The translations under genes were made by a program, and so were the position numbers. Shown one piece after another: positions 41,813 through 50,869 of a stretch of DNA of 64,000 nucleotides; position 1 is the first letter of the stretch, and each line of letters starts with the position of its first letter. The notes under the pieces are model-generated. The model was not told where the DNA came from. It was given only the letters and a program-made list of their open reading frames with translations, and did no database searches. The DNA is from JAFGPL01 sp963781805 (GTDB taxonomy: Bacteria; Bacteroidota; Bacteroidia; Bacteroidales; UBA10428), in the NCBI GenBank assembly GCA_963781805.1, contig CAWAHF010000004.1, positions 5,704,001-5,768,000 of the forward strand. The letters are read 5' to 3'.

Positions 41813-42724
41813 CTATTCATTAGTTGATTTGAATTTAACCTCGCCAGGCATGCCAATCTTAATGGAACCATCGTTCTTAACTTTAAGTTTAACACCATAT
41901 ACCATATTTACCCTCTCTTCTTTGGTTTGTATAATTTTAGGAGTAAATTCCACTTCGGAAGATATCCAGGATACCCTGCCCGGGAATTTCATCATTTTTC
42001 CTTCTTCCCGGTCGATGAAAACACTGGCGGTGTCGTCGATTTTTATGGAGGAAAGCTGATCCCCGCTTACATAAACCTTCAGTTCCATTTCATCGAGATT
42101 TGCAATTTTGTACAGCGCCTTTCCAACCGTTACCAGTTCACCCCGGTTTACGTATTTTTCAATGACCACTCCCTTTACAGGATTAACAATTTTACATTTG
42201 CTTACCTGGTTTTCGAGAACTTTTAACTGGGCATCAATTACCTTGCTTTCCGCAAGTACCGATTGAAACTGTGTTTCTATCGATTGCAACTGTGTTTTTG
42301 CGACATCCAGATTGCCTTTCATATCCTCATACTGTTTGTTTGTGGCTGCATTTCCTTTGTAGAGATTTTCCATTCGCGTAGTTTCACGTTCCAGGTTCTT
42401 AATCTGTTCGGACTGAACATCAGCCTGGGAACGAATATTATCGCGCTTTGCGATGAGTGTGTTTTTTTGGGCCATCAGCTGGTTTCGTTGCAATACAAGA
42501 GGAACCGAATCAATGTATCCCACCATATCACCAATCCCGAGATGATTTCCTTCTTCGGCATCGAACGTAATGAGTTCACCTGTATTTTGTGCAGATACAA
42601 TAATTTCATCCGATTCAAAATTGCCATAGGCATCTGCGTTCTTATCTCCGTTGTTGCATGATGAAATCAATATAAGGGTTAAAAAAACCACATAACTAAA
42701 ATGAAAAATCTTGTTGCATTTCAT
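41813..42724 (-). CDS. HlyD/YbhG-type membrane fusion lipoprotein
   Basis: A 303-residue periplasmic adaptor. The N-terminal signal ends in a lipobox (LISSC). A biotinyl-lipoyl half follows (ITFDAEEGNHLGIGDMVGYID), then a long coiled-coil hairpin (about residues 75-165), the second lipoyl half (KIVNPVKGVVIEKYVNRGELV) and a beta-barrel domain. It links the inner-membrane ABC-2 permeases to the TolC protein encoded 2 bases upstream. Confidence 0.88.
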   Translation of the reverse strand: MKCNKIFHFSYVVFLTLILISSCNNGDKNADAYGNFESDEIIVSAQNTGELITFDAEEGNHLGIGDMVGYIDSVPLVLQRNQLMAQKNTLIAKRDNIRSQADVQSEQIKNLERETTRMENLYKGNAATNKQYEDMKGNLDVAKTQLQSIETQFQSVLAESKVIDAQLKVLENQVSKCKIVNPVKGVVIEKYVNRGELVTVGKALYKIANLDEMELKVYVSGDQLSSIKIDDTASVFIDREEGKMMKFPGRVSWISSEVEFTPKIIQTKEERVNMVYGVKLKVKNDGSIKIGMPGEVKFKSTNE

Positions 42725-42726
42725 GG

Positions 42727-43968
42727 TTAAATATCTCCTTTTATTAACTGATAATTAATAATTGACTGAACCAGTAATATTTTATCCGTCTCCAACTGAA
42801 GCCTGGAGGATAATTCAGCATTGGATTCGGTAAGGTAATCTGTAGCTGTAATGGTTCCGTTTTGCAGTTTTGTGTAGGCATTCTCTTTAATCTTGCCTCT
42901 CAATTCCACCATTTCTTTGTCTTTAATTATGGCAGATTTATAATAATCAACGTTTGCCAGTTCGTTTTTCATAGCGATGGATATATTTCTGTTGAAATTA
43001 TTTTTATTCAAATCGATAGTTTCTTTTTGCAGGTCATCTATTTTAATTTTATTTCTTGTTTCTCCCCAATCAATCAGATTCCAATTCATTCCAATTCCAG
43101 CTATATAATAGGTTTCAAACTTATTATTTAACATATTTAAACCGGGTTTTCCATAACCTGCCTGGGTAAAGGCAAAAACTTTAGGTCTGATCATGCTTTT
43201 AGTCAAATCAATTTTATTATCAATCAGCCTTTTTTGATATTCAAAAAGTTGTATTTCAGGTCTGTCAGATATACTGTCTGAAATTTCCGCATCATAGGGA
43301 ATTGCAAATATATTCTTGTCTGTAACATCGAAACCTGTAAGCTTATTCAGGATTTCAACGTTTGCAGATATTCTGTACATAAGTTGATCTTTTTGTTGTT
43401 CAATTTTAAGTATTTCAGCCTTCAGTACATATTCATTTTCAGGGAGTAAGACACCATTTTTTATGCCAACCAGTATGGTCTTTAATTTATCGGTAAGCTC
43501 TTCATGCGAAAGAGAAAGCAGCTTAAGGTTTTTCTTTAGATTTAAGATGGAGAAAAAGACAGAACTCACTTGTGACTTAATATCATGAAATTCAAGCTTA
43601 ACCTTTTGCTGATTGATATCCAGATTCGATTCTTCCATGTTTTTTCTGCTTTTTGAAATGCCACCGTCATACAATTGCTGATTGATATCAAGATATATTT
43701 TGTATTGGTCGTGAGGGGAGGTAAAGTTCCCGAAGCCTACAACATCCGACTGGTATGTTGCCTGACCATCTAGCGATACCGAAGGAAACCACGATTTTGT
43801 TATATTCAATCGGTCAAGTTCGGAGGATTTGTCATTTATCTCCTGCTGTCTGAACAGGGGATGATGGATTTCTGCCTGTTGAAAACAGTTCCATATATTG
43901 ATGGTATCCTGCGATTTGGCTATAAGATTATATGTAATCAATAGAAGGAAGAATATTGACTTTTTCAT
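42727..43968 (-). CDS. TolC-family outer membrane efflux protein
   Basis: A 413-residue protein with a signal peptide (MKKSIFFLLLITYNLIAKSQ) and the long amphipathic helices and short strands of outer membrane efflux proteins. The two-fold internal repeat is visible in LDINQQLYDGGISKSRKNMEE and NWNLIDWGETRNKIKIDDL. As a trimer it would form the exit duct. It lies 3 bases after the TetR gene and heads the efflux operon. At 413 residues it is near the lower end of the family length. Confidence 0.86.
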   Translation of the reverse strand: MKKSIFFLLLITYNLIAKSQDTINIWNCFQQAEIHHPLFRQQEINDKSSELDRLNITKSWFPSVSLDGQATYQSDVVGFGNFTSPHDQYKIYLDINQQLYDGGISKSRKNMEESNLDINQQKVKLEFHDIKSQVSSVFFSILNLKKNLKLLSLSHEELTDKLKTILVGIKNGVLLPENEYVLKAEILKIEQQKDQLMYRISANVEILNKLTGFDVTDKNIFAIPYDAEISDSISDRPEIQLFEYQKRLIDNKIDLTKSMIRPKVFAFTQAGYGKPGLNMLNNKFETYYIAGIGMNWNLIDWGETRNKIKIDDLQKETIDLNKNNFNRNISIAMKNELANVDYYKSAIIKDKEMVELRGKIKENAYTKLQNGTITATDYLTESNAELSSRLQLETDKILLVQSIINYQLIKGDI

Positions 43969-43971
43969 ATC

Positions 43972-44580
43972 TCAGACTTTAATAGCATTTATTATAAAAC
44001 TTGAAACTTCTTTTTTCCTGTTTTCCAAAAATACAGCATAGGCTTTCTTATCATTTTCAAAGAAGAGCCTTTGAATTAAAGGTCTTGCAGCAAAAGGAAA
44101 TACGCACAATGAAATAATATTTATAATTAGATTTTGTGCGGAGACAGGCCGTATAACTCCTTTCTTTATTTCATTTTCAATCTGATCGACTAATAATTGC
44201 GGACGAATACCTGCAGAAGCCATTATGTTTACCACTCTGTCAGGATGCCGGTTGATTTCATGCAGAACAAAAATCGGGATAAACTGGTTTTTACTGAGCA
44301 TGGTAATGTATTGCTCTATAATAAGGTTTATTTTATCAAATATGTTCATATCAGATGTAAAAATTTCCTCAATTTTTGGAACAAACCTGGAAATTGCAAA
44401 TTGAAAAACAGCAGAGAATAATCTTTCTTTTGTGCGGTAATAATAATGCAATAATGACTTATTAATTTTTGCTTCATCAGCAATTTCCTGCATTCTTGCA
44501 CCTTCCAGCCCTTTTTCAATAAAGACTTTTTTGGCAGCTTCAAGTATTCTATTCTCTGTATCAGGTGGATGCGAAGTCAT
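43972..44580 (-). CDS. TetR/AcrR-family repressor of the efflux operon
   Basis: A 202-residue regulator with an N-terminal helix-turn-helix (about residues 10-55: RMQEIADEAKINKSLLHYYYRTKERLF) and a helical ligand domain that continues to FLENRKKEVSSFI. It is the first gene of the nine-gene operon. Two TGGT/ACCA palindromes lie 30-62 bases upstream of its start (44610-44642) and are likely operators for autoregulation. The inducer is unknown. Confidence 0.88.
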   Translation of the reverse strand: MTSHPPDTENRILEAAKKVFIEKGLEGARMQEIADEAKINKSLLHYYYRTKERLFSAVFQFAISRFVPKIEEIFTSDMNIFDKINLIIEQYITMLSKNQFIPIFVLHEINRHPDRVVNIMASAGIRPQLLVDQIENEIKKGVIRPVSAQNLIINIISLCVFPFAARPLIQRLFFENDKKAYAVFLENRKKEVSSFIINAIKV

Positions 44581-44609
44581 TAATATTCTAATTTATTAAT
44601 TTAATCAAA

Positions 44610-44642
44610 TGGTATAACCAAATAGTTTAACCAATTGGTCAA
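44610..44642. promoter_or_regulatory. Candidate TetR operators (TGGT/ACCA palindromes)
   Basis: TGGT-ATA-ACCA at 44610-44620 and TTAACCAATTGGTCAA at 44627-44642 (14 of 16 positions symmetric). They lie 30-62 bases before the TetR start, in the only untranscribed DNA in front of the efflux operon. Confidence 0.5.
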
Positions 44643-44707
44643 AATTAACAACTTTTTTATAAAAAAAAACAGAATCAATAAAAAAATAATTATTGAACGA
44701 AAAATAA

Positions 44708-44851
44708 TATTACGTCCCTAAAGGGACTTACATACAGATTTTAACTTTATGTCTGCCAATAGCTTGTCCCTATCGGGACAGTCCCGTTAGGGATGTAATA
44801 TCGGTAGAACAAAAATGACCTATAGTTATAAGTCCCTTTAGGGACGTAATA
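44708..44851. repeat. GTCCC/GGGAC repeat with perfect 23-bp terminal inverted repeats (RAYT/IS200-related)
   Basis: The two ends (44708-44730 and 44829-44851) are exact complements and contain the hairpin GTCCCTAAAGGGAC. Inside lie TTGTCCCTATCGGGACAG and ATATCGGTAGAACAAAAAT, the latter matching 10272-10290 of the IS200-type element. It is a non-autonomous element that the transposase at 10331 could mobilise. Confidence 0.72.
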
Positions 44852-45022
44852 AAAACAGGCATTTCGAGAATTTATATATATTTAACCGGTCAGTAATGAA
44901 AAAATACTAAACAGGATTTTTATCTCAAACCGGGGAGCGTAAATATATAACCATAAAAGCGCCAATTACAGACTACAGAAATAATTCAACAATCTGCTCT
45001 ATGAAGCCTAAAATATTAGAAA

Positions 45023-45050
45023 TAAAAAAAGCAGGATAACTCCTGCTTTT
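45023..45050 (-). terminator. Rho-independent terminator of the small lipoprotein gene
   Basis: On the minus strand AAAAGCAGGA and TCCTGCTTTT pair (45027-45050) with a four-base loop and run into a T-tract. It lies 22 bases after the stop at 45072. Confidence 0.78.
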
Positions 45051-45071
45051 AAGGTCGCATTTTCTTTTTGC

Positions 45072-45272
45072 TTATTCAGCAGCTGGTTCTTCAGCTGGAG
45101 CTGCTTCTTCCATGGCACTGGTGTCAGCGGCCATAGTTGTATCTTCTGTAGCAGGAGCTTCTTCCATAACTTCTTCAGATTCTGCAGCGGGTTTACTGGC
45201 TTGTTTGCATGAGTTTAATGAAACAAAACTAAAAAGAGCGACTGATACAAGCAACAAACTTAACTTTTTCAT
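45072..45272 (-). CDS. Small acidic lipoprotein
   Basis: A 66-residue protein: signal with a good lipobox (SLNSC, Cys at residue 22), then a low-complexity tail of Ala, Glu, Pro, Thr and Met with no folded domain. It is probably an abundant outer membrane or surface lipoprotein. Similar Ala/Glu-rich lipoproteins are frequent in Bacteroidota. It has its own promoter (TTTG 45348-45351, TATTTTTG 45321-45328) and its own terminator, so it is a monocistronic unit. The function is unknown. Confidence 0.75.
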   Translation of the reverse strand: MKKLSLLLVSVALFSFVSLNSCKQASKPAAESEEVMEEAPATEDTTMAADTSAMEEAAPAEEPAAE

Positions 45273-45320
45273 GTTCCTAATTTTTTAATGATTTATTTAA
45301 TACTATACAGGATTTGGTAA

Positions 45321-45351
45321 CAAAAATATAAAACTAATTTTTTAATACAAA
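45321..45351 (-). promoter_or_regulatory. Bacteroidota promoter (-33/-7) of the small lipoprotein gene
   Basis: On the minus strand, TTTG (45348-45351) and TATTTTTG (45321-45328) are 19 bases apart, matching the TTTG-n19-TAnnTTTG consensus. The start codon lies 48 bases downstream. Confidence 0.6.
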
Positions 45352-45722
45352 TTTTTTTTGTCTCATTTTACAAACAAGTACTTACATGGTACGGTTTTTA
45401 GTAATGATTAAAATGAAATTTATTACTGCCTGAGGGATATGTTTTAATGTTAGCTATAAAAACCCAAAACCCTTGCAAATGCTGAAAGAGATTAAGAAAT
45501 TGACTGACCGTTTTTTAACCGCTATTTTCATAGCAAATATTATCTTAAAATGCCTTAAAATTATTTAAAAAAATAATTCTTTTTTATTCATGTACTTTTA
45601 AACTTATTGAAATAAATTTACCATTTTACAAAAATCCACCTATGAATCCCAAAAATCAACATCAGAAAATTGATATATATTTCAGAAGCTGGAGCAGGAA
45701 AAAATTCGCTGCATTTGCAAGT
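45352..45722. other. Gene-free stretch
   Basis: AT-rich DNA between divergent transcription units. Apart from the lipoprotein promoter just before it, I see no ORF, repeat or terminator. The ATG at 45642 could add 27 residues to the TonB receptor, but it precedes the signal peptide. Confidence 0.4.
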
Positions 45723-47738
45723 ATGAAGCGGATAATAAAGATATGTACCCTCCTGGTAACGTATACCCTTCTTAATCGCGAAAAACCTGTAAATGCTCAG
45801 AATGATACGATATATGTTCCACAAAAAGTTGATTTGGAGGAGGTAGAGATAACCGGTCAACGAACGCCGGGTATCTATTCCAACATTGCGAGATTAGTTA
45901 CAGTAGTATCCAATAACGAAATTAGTTCTGCGCCCGCGCAATCCTTAAACGATCTGTTAGAATATTTACCCGGAGTTGATCTCAGGCAAAGAGGTGTTCT
46001 TGGAGTACAGGCAGATATCGGAATCAGGGGCGGGTCTTTTGATCAGACATTGATATTAATTAACGGTATTCCTTACAATGACCCACAAACAGGTCATCAC
46101 AACCTGAATTTACCATTCGATTTACAAAGCATAGACAGGATTGAGATACTCGAAGGCCCTGGTTCAAGGGTATATGGCGCCAATGCATTTAGCGGTGCAG
46201 TAAATATTATTACCAAATCAGGAAAGGAGAAGAGTCTTGGACTGTCATTAAAGGCAGGTGCACATAATTATTATAGCGCTGATATTTCAGCCCAATATTC
46301 AACTAAAAACTTATCTAATTTTATTTCATTTTCACGAACCGGTACAACCGGTTATATCAGTAATACAGATTTTTTGTGCTATACAGGTTATTATAAAGGT
46401 ATTCTTCAAACACAATTTGGAAATATTGAAGTTCAGGCGGGTTATTTGAATAAAGCCTTCGGTGCAAACAGTTTCTATTCATCCGCATATCCAGATCAAT
46501 TTGAACAGGTTAGAAGTAATTTTCTTGGATTGAATTACTCGACGGGGAATATAATTAAAACTAATTTTTATTTTTCCTGGCGCCGCCATCATGACAGATT
46601 TGAACTTTTCAGAGAAGATCAATATAAATATACTAACGGATTTTATATTCGTGGGAATGATACTGCGGAATATAGACCTGGTGTGTATGCTCAGTCAAAT
46701 TATTATCCGGGACACAATTATCACTTAACAGATGTACTGATTTCGGGCCTGAATACAATTATTCCGTCAAAATTTGGAATTTCTTCCATAGGAATTGAAT
46801 ATCACAGGGATCATATTTACAGCAATGTACTGGGTACATTAATGAATTCACCAATACAAGCTCCCGGAGAGGAAAGAGGACAATTTACCAGAAGTGATGA
46901 ACGCGATGGATATAATATTTTTGCCGAACATACCAAAAGGATTAAATCTTTTTATTTGTCGGGCGGAGTATTGGGCAGTTATTATAAGACAGACGGGTTC
47001 AACGTTTTTTTGGGTGGAGAAATCAGCAAGATGTTTAAAAGCAAAAACAAACTCTATTTTTCAGTAAATCAATCATTACGTTTGCCAACTTTTACCGATT
47101 TGTATTACAATGGGCCCACGAATATCGGGAATCCCGACCTGAAACCTGAAAAAGCTGTCACTCTGGAGGGAGGTTACAAAATGAATTTCAACCGGATGAA
47201 TTTCCGGATTTCCGGTTTCAACAGATTTGGCAGGGACATCATTGACTGGGTAAAATTGCCGGAGGATACGAAATATACTACCCGAAACTACACCCGGCTT
47301 AACACCTATGGTGTTGAACTAAATGCAAGACTTAATACCAGTGATATCAGCCCGGTTAATTATCTCTATATTGATTATAGTTACATTAATACCTATAAAA
47401 ACAGTAATGAATACATTTCTGCCTATGCTCTTGATTATTTGAAACACAAAGTAACTGCCCGTATTAGTAACAAACTTTATAAATCACTCAGTCTTGACTG
47501 GAATTTCACGCTGCAACACAGGAATGGTACCTATACCTATATGAATACCGAACAGGATTATAAAACTTTTTTTCTGGCAAATGCAAGAATCGACTGGAAA
47601 CCAAAATTCATTGAAATATACCTGGAAATTGAAAATCTTTTAAATACATCCTATCGAGATTTTGGCCCTGTTGTCCAGCCGGGAAGATGGATTTTTGCCG
47701 GGATTAATTACAAACTGAATTTTGCTTCTGCCAGGTAA
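45723..47738 (+). CDS. TonB-dependent outer membrane receptor
   Basis: A 671-residue receptor counted from the ATG at 45723, which starts a proper signal peptide ending near PVNAQ. It has a TonB-box-like VEEVEITG-type segment (LEEVEITGQRTP), a plug domain (LNDLLEYLPGVDLRQRG, IGIRGGSFDQTLILINGIP, IDRIEILEGPGSRVYGANAFSGAVNII) and a 22-strand barrel ending in GRWIFAGINYKLNF. It imports a bulky nutrient such as a siderophore, cobalamin or glycan fragment with energy from TonB. No partner lipoprotein is encoded next to it. The barrel length suits BtuB/FepA rather than SusC. Confidence 0.9.
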   Translation: MKRIIKICTLLVTYTLLNREKPVNAQNDTIYVPQKVDLEEVEITGQRTPGIYSNIARLVTVVSNNEISSAPAQSLNDLLEYLPGVDLRQRGVLGVQADIGIRGGSFDQTLILINGIPYNDPQTGHHNLNLPFDLQSIDRIEILEGPGSRVYGANAFSGAVNIITKSGKEKSLGLSLKAGAHNYYSADISAQYSTKNLSNFISFSRTGTTGYISNTDFLCYTGYYKGILQTQFGNIEVQAGYLNKAFGANSFYSSAYPDQFEQVRSNFLGLNYSTGNIIKTNFYFSWRRHHDRFELFREDQYKYTNGFYIRGNDTAEYRPGVYAQSNYYPGHNYHLTDVLISGLNTIIPSKFGISSIGIEYHRDHIYSNVLGTLMNSPIQAPGEERGQFTRSDERDGYNIFAEHTKRIKSFYLSGGVLGSYYKTDGFNVFLGGEISKMFKSKNKLYFSVNQSLRLPTFTDLYYNGPTNIGNPDLKPEKAVTLEGGYKMNFNRMNFRISGFNRFGRDIIDWVKLPEDTKYTTRNYTRLNTYGVELNARLNTSDISPVNYLYIDYSYINTYKNSNEYISAYALDYLKHKVTARISNKLYKSLSLDWNFTLQHRNGTYTYMNTEQDYKTFFLANARIDWKPKFIEIYLEIENLLNTSYRDFGPVVQPGRWIFAGINYKLNFASAR

Positions 47739-47834
47739 ACGCATTGCAAAATAACTAATTCTGTGTAAATTGCTGCATAAATTAATCTGCATATGCAGCA
47801 TTTATTTTATTAAGTCGTCCTTTAATTGGTTTTT

Positions 47835-48398
47835 ATGGATTTCAGTAAAGAAAAGTATAAGAATATACATCAGGACCTGATAGAACGATGCAGAAAGCAG
47901 GATCAGACTGCACAATTTGAGATTTACAAACTATACTACAAATCGATGTATAATGCAACTCTTCGAATTGTCAACATACCTGCCGAAGCTGAGGATATCA
48001 TGCAGGAGGCTTTTCTTACTGCATTCACAAAGATAGAAACCTACAGGGGAGAAGTAAGTTTTGGCGCCTGGCTTAAAAAGATTGTAGTTAACAAATCGAT
48101 AGATTTTAAAAGAAGCCATAAGCTGATTTTTGAGGAACTTGATGATAGAATCAGAGAGGAAGAAGTTGAAAATGAGATGTTCATTGACAATGCAGATAGT
48201 GTAAGTATTCAGCTAAATCGAATTAAGCAGGCAATAACACAGTTAGCCGACGGATACAGAATTGTTTTGTCGCTTTACTTAATCGAAGGTTACGACCATG
48301 AAGAAATCGGACAAATACTCAATATCAGTGAGTCCAGCTCTAGATCGCAATTGACAAGGGCCAAAAAAAAATTGATTGAATTATTGAATAATAACTAG
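47835..48398 (+). CDS. ECF RNA polymerase sigma factor
   Basis: A 187-residue sigma-70 family factor of the extracytoplasmic type. Region 2 (about residues 20-90) has AEDIMQEAFLTAFTKIETYRGEVSFGAWLKKIVVN (read in segments), and region 4 (about 125-180) has the HTH YDHEEIGQILNISESSSRSQLTRAKKKL. Region 3 is absent. It is followed 4 bases later by a one-helix membrane protein that is the probable anti-sigma factor, and then by a DUF4097 protein. This is a common Bacteroidota envelope-stress arrangement. Confidence 0.92.
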   Translation: MDFSKEKYKNIHQDLIERCRKQDQTAQFEIYKLYYKSMYNATLRIVNIPAEAEDIMQEAFLTAFTKIETYRGEVSFGAWLKKIVVNKSIDFKRSHKLIFEELDDRIREEEVENEMFIDNADSVSIQLNRIKQAITQLADGYRIVLSLYLIEGYDHEEIGQILNISESSSRSQLTRAKKKLIELLNNN

Positions 48399-48402
48399 TG
48401 AA

Positions 48403-48918
48403 ATGAAAAAGCTTGAAGAAATAATCAGGGAAAATTCGGAAGCGTTTAATTCTGAAGAGCCTTCTTCAAATCATTTCGGAAAGTTACTGGAAAAGCTTGA
48501 TGAAAGGCAAACCCATCGGAAACGCGACAAATTGATCAAAACGCTTACCCATGTTGCTGCAGTTGCTGCAATAATACTTCTGGTGGTAACTGTTGCGCTG
48601 CTTCGTAAGTCTCCGCTTTCTGAGAAAGACATTTCTATCAGTCCGTCGACTGAAATAAAGGAAATAGAAGTCTATTATCAGAATCAGATAGACAAGAACC
48701 TTCAGGCCCTTAATTCATCGCTCAAGAAATGTCCTGTTCAGAAAAAAAATCTTTCTTCCTGTTTCAAAGAGTTGAATAAATCGTTCGAATCCATAAAAAA
48801 TGATCTTAAGGAAAATCCGGGTGATGAACGCGTGATTAACGCTCTGGTAATTAATTACCAGACGAAACTGGAAATTCTGGATCAAATTCAGAAACAAACA
48901 AATAAAAATTGTATTTAA
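48403..48918 (+). CDS. Putative anti-sigma factor, single-pass membrane protein
   Basis: A 171-residue protein with a cytoplasmic N-terminus (about 45 residues, ENSEAFNSEEPSSNHF), one transmembrane helix at about 48-66 (THVAAVAAIILLVVTVALL) and a charged, probably coiled periplasmic domain. I see no ZAS zinc motif, so the sigma-binding part is only inferred from size and position. It begins 4 bases after the ECF gene and ends 19 bases before the DUF4097 gene. The SEEPSSNHFGKLLEKL stretch is conserved in such proteins of Bacteroidota. Confidence 0.65.
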   Translation: MKKLEEIIRENSEAFNSEEPSSNHFGKLLEKLDERQTHRKRDKLIKTLTHVAAVAAIILLVVTVALLRKSPLSEKDISISPSTEIKEIEVYYQNQIDKNLQALNSSLKKCPVQKKNLSSCFKELNKSFESIKNDLKENPGDERVINALVINYQTKLEILDQIQKQTNKNCI

Positions 48919-48937
48919 CGGATTAAAATAGCAACAA

Positions 48938-50017
48938 ATGAAAACTTTAAATTTCAGAAAATATCTTGTAACTACACTTCTTCAAATGGTTGTATTTTCT
49001 TTGGTATTTGCAGATGAAGGACAGTTTACAAAGAAATTTCAAAAGGAGTATAGCGTCAATAAAGATACCAGGTTACAATTGGATAATAAATATGGAAATA
49101 TTGATATAAAAAACTGGGAAAAGAATTCAATATCTGTTGACGTTACAATTACTGTAAAAACTTCAAATGAAGAGAAGGCTCAAAAATTATTCGACCAGAT
49201 TCATATTGATTTTTCTGAATCGGGGAATTTAATTAATGTTAAAACCGAATTTGATGAAAACTTTGGCAAATTTTTTCACAATGACAACGATAAACTTATT
49301 GATATCTATTATTCGGTGATGATGCCTAAGAATGTACCGTTAGATTTGGCCAACAAATACGGAAATGTATTTATTAATGAGCTAACATCAACATCAACGA
49401 TTGACATCAAATATGGAAATCTGAAAGCAAACAAAATTTTACATAACGATGTAAAACCGCTTACCCAGATAATACTTGGATATTCAAATGCTGATATTCA
49501 AGAAGTTGCATGGACAAAATTTGATATCAAGTATTCCAAGATTGAGGTTGAAGATTCAAAAGCGCTTGTAATCCTGAGCAGATATTCAAAAATCTATATC
49601 ACCAAAGGAACATCAATGGTTACCGAATCAAAATATGACACCTATCGTCTCGGAAAAATTACCAATCTCGTTGCCACTTCTGCCTATTCAAACTATAAAG
49701 CCGATGAAGTGAGTAACAAAATTCTTACCGAAACAAAGTATACCGATGTGCATGTGAATCGAATACCTGCAGGGTTCGAAAGCATTAAAGTCACTTCAAG
49801 TTACGGAAATTATACATTGGCAATTGATCCGAATGCTTCCTATACCCTTGACGGCTATGCAAAATATGCAAAGATTAGTTATCCCGATAATGCAAGGGTA
49901 AATAGATTTAATGAAAATAATGAACAGAAAGTAAACGGGAAAATTGGAAGCAATCAGAATAGCAAGGCTACAGTTACCATAAATACCAATTACGGGGGTG
50001 TAAAACTTGTCGATTAA
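48938..50017 (+). CDS. DUF4097-type secreted beta-helix-like protein
   Basis: A 359-residue protein with a signal peptide (ending near VFADE). It contains repeated NKYGNIDIKNW, NKYGNVFI, IKYGNLKA and SSYGNYTL strands that characterise the DUF4097 adhesin-like fold, a right-handed beta-helix. It probably lies in the periplasm or at the cell surface. Being the last gene of the ECF operon, it is likely a target or effector of envelope signalling. A hairpin terminator at 50029-50057 ends the unit. Confidence 0.75.
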   Translation: MKTLNFRKYLVTTLLQMVVFSLVFADEGQFTKKFQKEYSVNKDTRLQLDNKYGNIDIKNWEKNSISVDVTITVKTSNEEKAQKLFDQIHIDFSESGNLINVKTEFDENFGKFFHNDNDKLIDIYYSVMMPKNVPLDLANKYGNVFINELTSTSTIDIKYGNLKANKILHNDVKPLTQIILGYSNADIQEVAWTKFDIKYSKIEVEDSKALVILSRYSKIYITKGTSMVTESKYDTYRLGKITNLVATSAYSNYKADEVSNKILTETKYTDVHVNRIPAGFESIKVTSSYGNYTLAIDPNASYTLDGYAKYAKISYPDNARVNRFNENNEQKVNGKIGSNQNSKATVTINTNYGGVKLVD

Positions 50018-50028
50018 ATGAATTCAGA

Positions 50029-50057
50029 AACAGCAGGTTCAAAGCCTGCTGTTTTTT
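50029..50057 (+). terminator. Rho-independent terminator of the ECF operon
   Basis: AACAGCAGG (50029-50037) pairs with CCTGCTGTT (50045-50053) and is followed by T-rich sequence to 50057. It overlaps the last codons of the convergent cysQ gene (stop at 50039). Confidence 0.75.
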
Positions 50058-50857
50058 GCTATAAACCACGGGTTTTTTAAATCGGGTTTGTTATAAGCAA
50101 GCGGTTTCCCTGAAAATGCATCGACAACAGAAAATCCCAGCTCATTTAAAATAGCCTGTCCTGCCGCTACATCCCATTCCATTGTTGGGCCAAATCTGGG
50201 ATATACGTCACCTACTCCTTCCGCAATTAAACCGAACTTAAGCGCACTGCCTTTGGAAATTACCCGTACTTCAGACCATTCTTTTTTAAGTTCTGAAACA
50301 TATTTCTTGACTTCTGTGGATTTATGGCTTTTACTTGATATCACAGTTAAGTCAGTCCTGTTAGTATTTGGGTGAAGCTTAATTGCATTTTCCGGTAAAA
50401 CTGACAGATGATATTTAAGGTCATTAATAAAAGCGGCACAGTTGATTTTGTAGGTACCTTTTTCGGGGATAGAAAAGTATAGATCATGATAAAAAGGGGA
50501 ATAGATGATTCCTGCCACCGGAATATTTTTATGCATCAAGGCAATATTTACCGAGAATTCATTATTTCTTTTGATGAATTCCTTAGTTCCGTCCAATGGA
50601 TCCACAAGCCAATAATAGTCCCATTTGTTTCGCTTGGAAAATGGAATATTGGCTGCTTCTTCGCTCAGCAATGGCAGTGCCGTATTTTCCAGACTTTTTA
50701 TAATAATTTCGTGTGATTTAATATCTGCAATGGTTACAGGAGTGTTGTCCTCCTTTGAGGTCACATTAATATTTTCTGATTTGTAAATACGGATGATTTG
50801 AATTCCCGCTTCCAAAGCAGCATTAATTGCCGACAGTATCAACTTTTCAATCATCAT
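50039..50857 (-). CDS. cysQ: 3'(2'),5'-bisphosphate nucleotidase CysQ
   Basis: A 272-residue Mg-dependent phosphatase of the inositol monophosphatase fold. It converts PAP (adenosine 3',5'-bisphosphate), a by-product of sulfate assimilation, to AMP. The motifs are LLSEEAANIPF, the metal-binding DPLDGTKEFI, and GPTMEWDVAAGQAIL near the C-terminus. It follows the SLC13 permease gene by 12 bases, and this CysQ-SLC13 pair is common and points to sulfate uptake. The last codons are shared with the convergent terminator. Confidence 0.9.
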   Translation of the reverse strand: MMIEKLILSAINAALEAGIQIIRIYKSENINVTSKEDNTPVTIADIKSHEIIIKSLENTALPLLSEEAANIPFSKRNKWDYYWLVDPLDGTKEFIKRNNEFSVNIALMHKNIPVAGIIYSPFYHDLYFSIPEKGTYKINCAAFINDLKYHLSVLPENAIKLHPNTNRTDLTVISSKSHKSTEVKKYVSELKKEWSEVRVISKGSALKFGLIAEGVGDVYPRFGPTMEWDVAAGQAILNELGFSVVDAFSGKPLAYNKPDLKNPWFIAKNSRL

Positions 50858-50869
50858 ACAGGAATTCTG

